A DNA stretch of 64,000 bases from Alphaproteobacteria bacterium (GTDB taxonomy: Bacteria; Pseudomonadota; Alphaproteobacteria; Sphingomonadales; Sphingomonadaceae): positions 1-64,000 of the forward strand of contig JAUHYZ010000003.1 in the NCBI GenBank assembly GCA_030426245.1, written 5' to 3'. The number at the start of each line of letters is the position of its first letter. The stretch's first letter is position 1. Below the pieces are notes generated by a model, which saw nothing but the letters and a program-made list of their open reading frames with translations, was not told where the DNA came from and did not search any database. Below, piece after piece: positions 32,935-41,679 of the stretch. The translations under genes and the position numbers were made by a program.

Positions 32935-34614
32935 ATGGCCGCCCAATACGCATACGTCATGAAGAACATGACGAAGACTTTCCCCGGCGCACAGAAGCCG
33001 GTGCTTTCGAATATCAACCTGCAATTCTACCAAGGTGCCAAGATCGGCATCGTGGGCCCCAACGGCGCGGGCAAGTCCACCCTGATGAAGATCATGGCGG
33101 GGATGGATACCGACATTACGGGCGAGGCCTGGCCGGGCGAGAACATCACGGTGGGCTATCTGCCGCAGGAACCGGAACTGGATTCCTCGAAGACCGTGCT
33201 GGAAAACGTGAAAGACGGTGCGCGCGAAACCGCCGATCTGGTCGAGCGTTTCAACGAGATTTCCATGCTGATGGGCGATCCGCCCGAAGATGCCGATTTC
33301 GATGCGCTGATGGCCGAAATGGGCGAGCTGCAGGAAAAGATCGACGCAGTCGACGGCTGGACGCTGGACAATCAGCTGGAAGTCGCGATGGAGGCTCTGC
33401 GCTGCCCGCCGAGCGACTGGGGCGTGGACAGTCTTTCCGGCGGTGAGAAACGCCGCGTGGCCCTCACCCGCCTGCTGATCCAGAAGCCTTCGATCCTGCT
33501 GCTGGACGAACCGACCAACCATCTGGATGCCGAAAGCGTCGAATGGCTGGAAAACCACCTGAAGGAATATGCGGGCGCCGTGCTGATGATCACCCACGAC
33601 CGCTACTTCCTGGACAATGTGGTGGAATGGATTCTGGAAATCGACCGCGGGAAATACTTCCCCTACGAAGGCAACTATTCCACCTATCTGGAAAAGAAGG
33701 CCAAGCGTCTCGCCCAGGAAGAACGCGAGGAATCCGGCCGCACCAAGGCCCTGAAGGAAGAGCTGGATTGGATCCGGCAAACGCCTGCCGCGCGCCAGAC
33801 CAAGAGCAAGGCGCGTATCCGCAAGTTCGAGCAGTTGCAGGAAGCGCAGGGCGACCGCAAGCCGGGCAAGGCGCAAATCGTCATCCAGGTGCCCGAACGG
33901 CTGGGCAGCAAGGTGATCGAGGCCAAGGGCATCTCCAAGGCCTATGGCGACAAGCTATTGTTCGAAGATCTGTCCTTCATGCTGCCGCCGGGCGGCATTG
34001 TCGGCGTGATCGGGCCGAACGGCGCGGGTAAATCCACCCTGTTCAAGATCATCACCGGCAAGGAACAACCCGATACGGGCACGCTGGAAATCGGCGACAC
34101 CGTCCATCTGGGCTTCGTCGACCAGAGCCGCGACCATCTGGACGACAAGCACAATGTCTGGGAGGAGATCTCCGACGGGCTGGATTACATGAAGGTCAAC
34201 GGCCACGACATGAGCACCCGCGCCTATGTCGGCGCCTTCAACTTCAAGGGCAGCGACCAGCAGAAGAATGTCGGCAAGCTTTCGGGCGGTGAACGCAACC
34301 GCGTGCACATGGCCAAGATGCTGAAGGAAGGCGGCAACGTGCTGCTGCTGGACGAACCGACCAACGATCTGGACGTGGAAACGCTGGCCGCGCTGGAAGA
34401 CGCGATCGAGAATTTCGCCGGCTGCGCCGTGGTAATCTCGCACGACCGCTTCTTCCTCGACCGTCTGGCGACGCATATCCTGGCCTTCGAAGGCAACAGC
34501 CATGTCGAATGGTTCGAAGGCAATTTCGAAGCCTATGAGGAAGACCGCCGCCGCCGCCTGGGCGACGCGGCGGACCGCCCGACGAGGCTGGCCTACAAGA
34601 AGCTGACGCGGTGA
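32935..34614 (+). CDS. ettA: energy-dependent translational throttle protein EttA
   Basis: A 559-aa ABC-F ATPase that binds the ribosomal E site and gates the first elongation steps by ATP level. It starts YAYVMKNMTKTFPGAQKPVL. Walker A boxes are GPNGAGKST (twice), signatures LSGGEKRRVAL and LSGGERNRVHM, and both Walker B motifs read DEPTNxLD. The EttA-type arm and the P-site linker TPAARQTKSKARIRKFE are present. AAGGA precedes the ATG. Its stop overlaps the acylphosphatase GTG. Confidence 0.97.
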   Translation: MAAQYAYVMKNMTKTFPGAQKPVLSNINLQFYQGAKIGIVGPNGAGKSTLMKIMAGMDTDITGEAWPGENITVGYLPQEPELDSSKTVLENVKDGARETADLVERFNEISMLMGDPPEDADFDALMAEMGELQEKIDAVDGWTLDNQLEVAMEALRCPPSDWGVDSLSGGEKRRVALTRLLIQKPSILLLDEPTNHLDAESVEWLENHLKEYAGAVLMITHDRYFLDNVVEWILEIDRGKYFPYEGNYSTYLEKKAKRLAQEEREESGRTKALKEELDWIRQTPAARQTKSKARIRKFEQLQEAQGDRKPGKAQIVIQVPERLGSKVIEAKGISKAYGDKLLFEDLSFMLPPGGIVGVIGPNGAGKSTLFKIITGKEQPDTGTLEIGDTVHLGFVDQSRDHLDDKHNVWEEISDGLDYMKVNGHDMSTRAYVGAFNFKGSDQQKNVGKLSGGERNRVHMAKMLKEGGNVLLLDEPTNDLDVETLAALEDAIENFAGCAVVISHDRFFLDRLATHILAFEGNSHVEWFEGNFEAYEEDRRRRLGDAADRPTRLAYKKLTR

Positions 34615-34889
34615 CCGGGCGCAGGATATCCCTGCGCCTCATCATCCATGGCCGGGTCCAGGGCGTGTTCTATCGCGACTGGACGGTGCAGAGTGCACGC
34701 GAGCTGGGGCTTGCCGGGTGGGTCAAGAACCAGCCGGACGGCACGGTCGCGGCGCTGCTACAGGGTGAGGAGCATGCGGCGCGCACCATGATCCAGCGCA
34801 TGCAGTCCGGGCCGCCCGCCGCGCGGGTCGAGCGCATAGAAGAGCAGGAATGCGAGGCCGGGGAGCTTGCCGGTTTCGAGCGGCGCTAG
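34611..34889 (+). CDS. acylphosphatase
   Basis: A 92-aa enzyme that hydrolyses acyl phosphates such as acetyl or 1,3-bisphosphoglycerate. The signature GRVQGVFYRDWT contains the phosphate-binding Arg, and VKNQPDGTVAALLQG contains the catalytic Asn. The GTG start overlaps the ettA TGA by four bases, so translation is coupled. Its stop overlaps the stop of the convergent channel gene. Confidence 0.93.
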   Translation: MTGRRISLRLIIHGRVQGVFYRDWTVQSARELGLAGWVKNQPDGTVAALLQGEEHAARTMIQRMQSGPPAARVERIEEQECEAGELAGFERR

Positions 34890-36259
34890 CGGCCGTCTCT
34901 GTCCTTGGGCGGGACATCCGGCACGTCCGGCTCTTCCGTCTCCTGAGTGCCTTTCAGCTTGTCCTGCGGCATGAAGCCTTCGGCCAGCGCATGATAGAGC
35001 CGCCGCTTGCACACCATCGCGCCCGCCCAATCGGCAATCAGGGCCGTGGCGAAGAGCGGCAGGATCATGCTGGCGCTGCTGGTTGTCTCCGCCAGGATGA
35101 TCACCGCGGTCAGCGGCGCGCGCACCACGCCGACGAAATAGCCGACCATGCCCAGCAGCACGATCGCGCCCGCCTGCTCCGGCTCGAACAGCGGTGTCAG
35201 CAATTCGCCGAAGCCCGCACCGACGGCCAGCGAAGGCGCGAAGATACCGCCGGGGATCGCGCTGGCGCTGGTGGCGAGCGTGGCAATCATCTTGGCCGGG
35301 CCGAACCACATCTCGCCATCTGCGCCTTCCAGCATGGCCCGGGTCGGCTCATAGCCGGTGCCCCAGGTTGCCCCGCTGCTGGCCACGCCGATCACGGCCA
35401 CGACCAGACCGCACAGCATAGAGGTGAAGACCGGGCGCCTTCGCAGGATCGCGGTCCAGCGTCCGTTCGGCCCGCGCAGCATCAGGAACATGCGGGAAAA
35501 CAGGCCGCCGGCGATCCCGCCTGCAATGCCGGCCAGCGGCGCCGCGATCAGCACCGTTGCGAGCGGCAATTGCGCCTCCACATGGCCGAAATAGACATAG
35601 TCGCCCGCAATGCCCTGGCTGGTCAGGCCCGCGATCATCACTGCGCCCATCGCCAACACCGCCACGCGCTGTTCGTAGGCGACGGCCAGTTCCTCGATCG
35701 CAAAGGCGATCCCGGCAAGCGGGGTGTTGAACGCCGCCGCGACACCTGCCGCGCCGCCGGCGATCAGCACGCCCGGCGTCACGCGCACACGAAACAGCTT
35801 ATGGACTGCAACCATCACGGCCGCCCCGACCTGAACCGTAGGCCCTTCGCGCCCGACCGATGCACCGCCGAACAGCGCGCCCACCGTCAGCACCAGCTTG
35901 GCGACCGCCGCGCGGATCGACATCAGTCCCTGTTCTTCCTGCCCGTAGGGATCGCGGCTGGCGGCAATCACTTGCGGTATGCCCGAACCGCGCGCTTCCA
36001 ATGCGACCTTGCCGGTCAGCCATGCGACGATGGCGAAAACGGCCGGTGTCAGGACGAGAGGAATATAGGGGTTCTTGGATCCCAAATGCAGAAAGGCTTC
36101 ATGTGCGAGATCGCCTGCCTTGGCGAAGATCAGGGCCAGCGCCCCTACCATCAGGGCGCCGAAGAGCGTCGCGAAGCGGCGGTTCCAATCCTCCAGGCGC
36201 AGTTCCTTCGACGGAAACAGGCTCGAAAGGCGTCTGCCTATGCGCTCGCGGAAATCCAT
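34886..36259 (-). CDS. ClC family chloride channel/antiporter
   Basis: A 457-aa inner-membrane protein with about ten to twelve hydrophobic segments. The ion-path motifs are GSGIPQVIAA (GSGIP), GREGPTVQVG (GREGP) and GIFAPSLAVGAGFG (GIFxP). A Glu in GREGP is the gating residue in ClC exchangers. There is no CBS domain; the tail is short and acidic (QETEEPDVPDVPPKD). It probably exchanges chloride for protons. The 206 bp upstream hold no gene and are shared with the RcnB-like gene. Confidence 0.94.
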   Translation of the reverse strand: MDFRERIGRRLSSLFPSKELRLEDWNRRFATLFGALMVGALALIFAKAGDLAHEAFLHLGSKNPYIPLVLTPAVFAIVAWLTGKVALEARGSGIPQVIAASRDPYGQEEQGLMSIRAAVAKLVLTVGALFGGASVGREGPTVQVGAAVMVAVHKLFRVRVTPGVLIAGGAAGVAAAFNTPLAGIAFAIEELAVAYEQRVAVLAMGAVMIAGLTSQGIAGDYVYFGHVEAQLPLATVLIAAPLAGIAGGIAGGLFSRMFLMLRGPNGRWTAILRRRPVFTSMLCGLVVAVIGVASSGATWGTGYEPTRAMLEGADGEMWFGPAKMIATLATSASAIPGGIFAPSLAVGAGFGELLTPLFEPEQAGAIVLLGMVGYFVGVVRAPLTAVIILAETTSSASMILPLFATALIADWAGAMVCKRRLYHALAEGFMPQDKLKGTQETEEPDVPDVPPKDRDGR

Positions 36260-36465
36260 GGCGGAGCGAGTAACCGCGCAGCTTCGGCTGGTCCAGCAAT
36301 CATCTGAATCCGTGCGCCCACAAGGAACTTGTACAGAAAACCGCCTTTGAACCTGAACGGGAGGACAGCAATTCGGTTCAGAAATGTGACAGGGCGATTC
36401 GGCTACCTACCGTTTCACAGAAACGAGCTGCATTAGCTCGGCGGTATGACGGAAGGAGATGCCGC

Positions 36466-37446
36466 GTGAAGATTCAGAAACTGCTCAAGACAAGTGGGCT
36501 CGCGGCTTTGTCCGCTTCCATTGCCCTGGCCGCGCTTCCCGCCGAACTATCGGCGCAGAGCAATAATGGCTGGAACAATCGCGGGGAGCGCGCCTCTGCT
36601 CAGCGCAGCGGCAACCGCAGCGATCGCGCAAACCGGATCGAACGCCGAGGCAACGATCGCGCCCAAAGAATAGAGCGCCGCAGCGAACGCCGCGCCGAAA
36701 GGGTCGAACGTCAGGGCGACAGACGCGCCGCAGCCGTTCAGCGCCGCACCAACGACGCACCCGCCCGGGTCGAACGTCAGGGCGACCGCCGCTCCGCCCA
36801 GATCGACCGCCGAAGCGAACAACGCGCAAACCGCATCGAAAACCGCGGCGACCGCGTGGCACGCAACGAACAGATTCGCGCCGGGCAGCGCGCAGACAAT
36901 GCCCGGGACCGTGACGGCAACCGCGATCGTGACCGCGACTACAACAGCCGCCGCGGCATCTATTCGAACACGGCGCGGGAACACGGCTATCGCGAGCCGA
37001 ACGCTACCAACAACAGAGGCGACCGCTTGCGCGCAGAGCAGCGGCGCAACAGAACCTATGCCGACCGGGACCGGAACCGCACCTATCGCGACCGCAATTA
37101 TCGCGACGGATACCGTGACAACGACCGCGACCATCGCCATTGGGACCGCCGCTGGCGCGACAACAATCGCTACAACTGGCACGATCATCGCCGCGCGCAT
37201 CGCAACATCTACCGGCTGGGACGGTATTATTCGCCCTATCGCAGCTGGTCCTATCGCAGGCTGTCGATCGGCTTCAATCTGGACACGCTGTTCTATTCGA
37301 GCCGCTACTGGATCGACGATCCGTGGCAGTACCGCCTGCCGCCGGCCTACGGTCCCTATCGCTGGGTCCGCTATTATGACGACGCCTTGCTGGTGGACAC
37401 CTATTCCGGCGAAGTGGTCGACGTGATCTACGACTTCTTCTGGTAG
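36466..37446 (+). CDS. RcnB-family protein with Arg-rich repeat region
   Basis: A 326-aa secreted protein starting at GTG behind GGAAGGAGA. The signal MKIQKLLKTSGLAALSASIA runs on to LSAQ. Residues about 45-150 are heptad-like repeats of the type ERRSERRAERVERQGDRR and carry alternating charge. A Tyr/Arg/Asp-rich linker follows, and the C-terminus is RcnB-like (PPAYGPYRWVRYYDDALLVDTYSGEVVDVIYDFFW). RcnB in E. coli is a periplasmic nickel/cobalt homeostasis protein. The long charged stalk is unusual. Confidence 0.87.
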   Translation: MKIQKLLKTSGLAALSASIALAALPAELSAQSNNGWNNRGERASAQRSGNRSDRANRIERRGNDRAQRIERRSERRAERVERQGDRRAAAVQRRTNDAPARVERQGDRRSAQIDRRSEQRANRIENRGDRVARNEQIRAGQRADNARDRDGNRDRDRDYNSRRGIYSNTAREHGYREPNATNNRGDRLRAEQRRNRTYADRDRNRTYRDRNYRDGYRDNDRDHRHWDRRWRDNNRYNWHDHRRAHRNIYRLGRYYSPYRSWSYRRLSIGFNLDTLFYSSRYWIDDPWQYRLPPAYGPYRWVRYYDDALLVDTYSGEVVDVIYDFFW

Positions 37447-37487
37447 GTCCTGAGAACGATATCTGCCGGTAAGAGTGGACCGGCAGC

Positions 37488-37518
37488 GCAAGGCCTCGCC
37501 CCTCGGGCGGGGCCTTGC
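37488..37518 (+). terminator. stem-loop after the RcnB-like gene
   Basis: GCAAGGCCTCGCC pairs with GGGCGGGGCCTTGC around a short loop, 42 bp after the stop. The T-tract is weak (TGATT). Confidence 0.55.
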
Positions 37519-37579
37519 TGATTCACGCTGCCTCCCCCCTTGCCGCTCACTTACCGATACGCCATGACGGGGCCACACG

Positions 37580-38263
37580 ATGAAACGCACCGCGCTCGAT
37601 CTCCCTGCCAGGATACCGGACAAGGCCGCTCTCGCCCGCCTGGGGACCTTGGTCCGCAAACGGCTTGCCGCGAATCCCGACGCCTATCAAATCTCTAGCG
37701 GCAAGGCGGAAATCTACGCCATCGGCGACTTCATGAGCGCGGAAGAATGCGCCAAGATGATCACCCTGATCGACGATACGGCGGAACCTTCGAAAGCGTT
37801 CGACACCGAATATGCGGCGGCCTTCCGCTCCAGCTATTCCGGCGATGTCGACCCTTACGATCCCTTCGTCATGAAGATCCAGCGGCGGATGGACGATCTG
37901 CTGGGCATTCCGCCCGAATATGGCGAGACCGTGCAGGGGCAACGCTATCAGCCAGGGCAGGAATTCAAGACCCACTACGACTGGTTCCATCCCAAGAGCA
38001 GCTATTGGAAAACGGAAAGCAGCTGCGGCGGGCAGCGCAGCTATACCGCGATGGTGTTCCTCAACGAGGTGGAGGAAGGCGGCACCACCGATTTTCCCAG
38101 CCTGGGCCTTTCAATCACGCCGAAAACCGGCGTCTTGCTGGTGTGGAACAATGCGACCGACAAGGGCATGCCCAACGAATGGACCCTTCATGCAGGGCTG
38201 CCGGTGATCAAGGGCGTGAAATACATCATCACCAAATGGTACCGCACCCGCAAATGGGGATAG
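37580..38263 (+). CDS. 2OG-Fe(II) oxygenase, prolyl 4-hydroxylase type
   Basis: A 227-aa dioxygenase. The iron site is H-x-D in FKTHYDWFHP, with a distal His in WTLHAGLPVIKGVKYIITKW, where the Lys is expected to bind 2-oxoglutarate. MVFLNEVEEGGTTDFPSLGL is the typical core strand. It would hydroxylate proline or another residue in an unknown protein. The gene is free-standing between the RcnB-like gene and the convergent lysS. Confidence 0.9.
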   Translation: MKRTALDLPARIPDKAALARLGTLVRKRLAANPDAYQISSGKAEIYAIGDFMSAEECAKMITLIDDTAEPSKAFDTEYAAAFRSSYSGDVDPYDPFVMKIQRRMDDLLGIPPEYGETVQGQRYQPGQEFKTHYDWFHPKSSYWKTESSCGGQRSYTAMVFLNEVEEGGTTDFPSLGLSITPKTGVLLVWNNATDKGMPNEWTLHAGLPVIKGVKYIITKWYRTRKWG

Positions 38264-38295
38264 CTCGCAAGGCCGAGCGCTGAACCCGCCAGAGC

Positions 38296-39927
38296 TTAGG
38301 CGCGTTCCAGCGCTTCGGCGATCAGCTTGCGCGTATTGGCAACACCGTAAAGCGCAATGAAGCTGCCCATGCGCGGCCCCTGCGAAGAACCGAGCAGCGT
38401 TTCGTACAATGCCCGGAACCAGTCCCGCAGGCTTTCGAAACCGAAGCGTTCGTCCTTGCCGATTTCGTAGACTTCGGTCTGGAGTTCTTCGGGCGCCGTA
38501 TCTTCCGGCGAATCGGCCAAAAGGACATCCAGCGTTTTCAAGGCTTCCGCCTCGTTCGGCTCCGGCGCGCGCTTGTTCAGCGTCGGCACGATGAAATCGC
38601 GGCTGTAGTTCAGCGCGCAATCGATCAACGCGTTGAGATCCGGATGATGGGAAGGATCGAGATCGTGGATGTAATTGCCGAGATAGGTCCACACCTGCTC
38701 ATGCGTGGCATGCGTGCCCAGCACGCCTACCAGATTGAGCAGCAGGCCAAAGGTTACCGGCAATGTATCGCCCGCCCCCGGCGTTTCGGTAGAGGCCGGA
38801 TCGCCATGATTGGCGCGCAGCAAATGCCACACCGGATTGCCCAACTGCTTGTCCACTGTCTGATCGGGGAGATTGGCGCGGAACTGCCAATATTCGTCGA
38901 CCGCCTTGGGGATTACCCCGACATGCAGCTGCTTGGCGCTCTTGGGTTCGCGAAAGATGTAGAAGCCCAGGCTTTCCTCGCTGCCATAGGTCAGCCATTC
39001 CTCGATCGTCAGGCCATTGCCCTTCGACTTCGAAATCTTCTCTCCATTGGCGTCCAGGAACAGCTCGTAGATCATGCCTTCGGGCTTCCGCCCGCCCAGG
39101 ATCTTCGCGATCTTGCCCGATTGCGTGACGCTGTCGGTCAGGTCCTTGCCGCACATCTCGTAATCGACGCCCAGCGCCACCCAGCGCATCGCCCAGTCGA
39201 CCTTCCATTGCAGCTTGGACTGGCCGCCCAGAATCGATTGTTCGACCGTTTCGCCCTCATCCTCGAACCGGACGATGCCCGCTTCCGCATCGACGACCTC
39301 GATCGGCACCTGCAGCACGTGGCCGCTCCTGGTGCTGATCGGCAGGACGGGGGAATAGGTCTTGCGGCGTTCTTCCCGCAATGTCGGCAGCATCACATCC
39401 ATGATCGCGCCGAAATTGCGCAGCACGTTCCTCAACGCATCGTCGAACCGGCCGGAATTATACTCATCGCTCGCCGCCACGAATTCGTAATCGAAATCGA
39501 ACCGATCCAGAAAATCGCGCAGCATCGCATTGTTGTGATGGGCGAAGCTGGCATGTCCCTTCTCGAACGGATCGGGCACGCGGCTGAGCGGACGATGCAG
39601 ATTGGCCGCCATCAGTTCCTGGTTCGGCACATTGTCCGGCACCTTGCGCAGACCGTCCATATCGTCCGAAAACGCAATCAGCCGGGTCGGGTGCCCGCCG
39701 GTCAGCACTTCATAGGCACGCCGCACAAGCGTGGTGCGCAGCACCTCCTGAAAGGTGCCGATATGCGGCAGGCCCGAAGGACCATATCCGGTTTCGAATA
39801 TCACCGGCACGAGATTGCCATCAGCGTCGCGCTTGCCATCGGGGAACCGCTTCGCGATCCTCTGGGCCTCCTGGAAGGGCCAGGCCTTGGAAGTGCGGGC
39901 AGCGTCTATCAGTGCGTTATCGGTCAT
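38296..39927 (-). CDS. lysS: lysyl-tRNA synthetase, class I
   Basis: A 543-aa synthetase of the class I (archaeal-type) form common in alphaproteobacteria. It has the HIGH-type motif in YGPSGLPHIGTFQEV and KISKSKGNG as the KMSKS loop. The anticodon-binding helical domain is at the C-terminus. The length is normal. It lies divergent from the MscS channel, with 107 bp between. Confidence 0.96.
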   Translation of the reverse strand: MTDNALIDAARTSKAWPFQEAQRIAKRFPDGKRDADGNLVPVIFETGYGPSGLPHIGTFQEVLRTTLVRRAYEVLTGGHPTRLIAFSDDMDGLRKVPDNVPNQELMAANLHRPLSRVPDPFEKGHASFAHHNNAMLRDFLDRFDFDYEFVAASDEYNSGRFDDALRNVLRNFGAIMDVMLPTLREERRKTYSPVLPISTRSGHVLQVPIEVVDAEAGIVRFEDEGETVEQSILGGQSKLQWKVDWAMRWVALGVDYEMCGKDLTDSVTQSGKIAKILGGRKPEGMIYELFLDANGEKISKSKGNGLTIEEWLTYGSEESLGFYIFREPKSAKQLHVGVIPKAVDEYWQFRANLPDQTVDKQLGNPVWHLLRANHGDPASTETPGAGDTLPVTFGLLLNLVGVLGTHATHEQVWTYLGNYIHDLDPSHHPDLNALIDCALNYSRDFIVPTLNKRAPEPNEAEALKTLDVLLADSPEDTAPEELQTEVYEIGKDERFGFESLRDWFRALYETLLGSSQGPRMGSFIALYGVANTRKLIAEALERA

Positions 39928-40034
39928 TGCCCGCGCGCTTTCGCGGATCGCGCGGGTTTGCGCAAGGGAGAAGCTTGCCCTGGGGAACCCATGTGGAACT
40001 CTTCAGTTAGGTCAGGAGACAAGGGGACAATCCA

Positions 40035-40904
40035 TTGAATTACATTGAAACACTGAACGAGAAAGTCGCGTCCATGGCTCATGGAGCCGTGGCGATAATT
40101 CCGAATTTGGTCATTGCTCTGATTATCGTCATCCTGACATGGATCGCCGTGCGCATTGCTGTGCGTATCGTGGGCAAGCTGACCGAACGTACCAAGCTAA
40201 GGCAGGACCTGCGCAACCTGATCCAGACTCTGACGCGTATTGCGACATGGATTGTCGGCCTGATGATCGCCGCAACGGTGGTCATACCGGGACTAAGCCC
40301 GGGCGGCCTGTTCGCCGGACTTGGTATTGGCGCCGTTGCGATCGGTTTCGCCTTTCAGGACATTTTCGAGAACTTCCTGGCCGGCGTGCTGATCATGCTG
40401 CGCGACAAGATGGAAATCGGCGACGTCGTGGAAAGCGAAGGCATTCTGGGCACGGTAGAGAAGATCACTTTGCGCGAAACGCATATCCGCCAGTTCTCCG
40501 GCGAACTGATCATGATGCCCAATTCGATGATGTTCAAGAATCCGGTGAAGGTGATCACCGATGTGCCGGTCCGCCGGAACGACATCGTGATCGGCGTTTC
40601 CTACGATACGGATCTGTCCACGGCCGAAGCTGCGATCCGCAAGGCGGTGGAAGCCCTGGAGAGTGTCGACACGGACAAGGGCGTCGATGTCTATGCACAG
40701 GAATTCAATTCCAGCTCGGTGGACTTCCTGGTGCGGTTCTGGACCGATACGGGCGGCAACGACTATCTTGGTGTGAAGAGCGAGGTTGTCTTCGCCATCA
40801 AGCAGGCGCTGGATGAAGCGGATATCGAAATCCCCTTCCCCTATATCACGCACACCTTCAAGGAAGACGTGCCGATCGCAGGCTCCGCGAAGGACGCCGC
40901 CTGA
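40035..40904 (+). CDS. MscS family mechanosensitive channel
   Basis: A 289-aa channel. Two helices (AVAIIPNLVIALIIVILTWIAV and TRIATWIVGLMIAATVVIPGL) precede the pore helix (LFAGLGIGAVAIGFAFQDIFENFLAGVLIM). The beta domain follows, with RDKMEIGDVVESEGILGTVEKI. This is the basic three-helix MscS type that opens on osmotic downshock. It uses a TTG start preceded by AAGGGG; no ATG is available at this position. Confidence 0.94.
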   Translation: MNYIETLNEKVASMAHGAVAIIPNLVIALIIVILTWIAVRIAVRIVGKLTERTKLRQDLRNLIQTLTRIATWIVGLMIAATVVIPGLSPGGLFAGLGIGAVAIGFAFQDIFENFLAGVLIMLRDKMEIGDVVESEGILGTVEKITLRETHIRQFSGELIMMPNSMMFKNPVKVITDVPVRRNDIVIGVSYDTDLSTAEAAIRKAVEALESVDTDKGVDVYAQEFNSSSVDFLVRFWTDTGGNDYLGVKSEVVFAIKQALDEADIEIPFPYITHTFKEDVPIAGSAKDAA

Positions 40905-40952
40905 TCGACTGAGCGTTACCGATGCCTGGGCCCTGCGCTGCGGCGCAGCGGC

Positions 40953-41486
40953 CTAGGCAAATACGGCGCGGGGATCCACTTCCTGCGAATATCGCCTGTG
41001 CAGGCCGGAGATCAGGAAAACGTCCCCCAGCAGCCATAGCGCCCAGGCGATGAGCCCGACCGCACCCAGAACGGGTACCAGGAAGAAGATCAGCAGACTG
41101 CAGAAGAACAGGCCCAGCTGGATCAATGCCGATCGCCCTGCCCCCAGATAGAAGCGATGGGCCGATAGCTGGCCGAGGAAGAACCAGAGGACATAGGCCA
41201 GCGCCATACTGCGTTCCGGGCGGCTGCGCGGTATATGGGCCGCTGCCTGAGGAGCCGATATTCCAAGCCCCGCCCCGCCGGCCGAACCGCCGGTTTCTGC
41301 CCGCTGAGCCGGCTGCGCCTGGCGCGCGCGCTCCGAAGCGATGAAGGCATTGCGCAGAGCGGCCATCTCGTCCTGGTCCAGTTCTACACTTGATGAGGAT
41401 AGCGAATCCTGCGCCCTGCCGAACGGCTTTGGCCGGGCTGGCGGCGCCATATCGGGCCTCAGCCCCTTGCGTCCAAAGCTGCTCAT
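40953..41486 (-). CDS. TM2 domain-containing protein
   Basis: A 177-aa protein. A disordered, Pro/Ala/Gln-rich N-terminal half holds DQDEMAALRNAFIASERARQA. The TM2 domain follows: SMALAYVLWFFLGQLSAHRFYLGAGRSALIQLG, then hydrophobic segments with LGDVFLISGLHRRYSQE. TM2 proteins are small membrane proteins of unclear role. The start at MSSFGRKG is chosen over one six codons upstream. It converges on mscS. Confidence 0.88.
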   Translation of the reverse strand: MSSFGRKGLRPDMAPPARPKPFGRAQDSLSSSSVELDQDEMAALRNAFIASERARQAQPAQRAETGGSAGGAGLGISAPQAAAHIPRSRPERSMALAYVLWFFLGQLSAHRFYLGAGRSALIQLGLFFCSLLIFFLVPVLGAVGLIAWALWLLGDVFLISGLHRRYSQEVDPRAVFA

Positions 41487-41611
41487 GCCTGCTCTCCTCC
41501 GCAAGGCCGCAATAACTTAGCTATCTAAACAATTCCCTGCCGGCAGCCCTGCGGTCATTACTCAGCCGCTCGTTCAACATAGCCAGCAAGCGCGATGGCC
41601 GCCGCTGACGA

Positions 41612-41644
41612 TACGAAAAGGGCGACCGCTGCTGCGGCCGCCCT
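41612..41644 (-). terminator. intrinsic terminator after the hypothetical membrane protein gene
   Basis: On the reverse strand AGGGCGGCCGC pairs with GCGGTCGCCCT around AGCA, followed by TTTTCG. It starts about 35 bp after the stop of the gene at 41680. Confidence 0.7.
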
Positions 41645-41679
41645 CCTCGCGTGCTCAACGCACCGAAGGCGGATATGTC

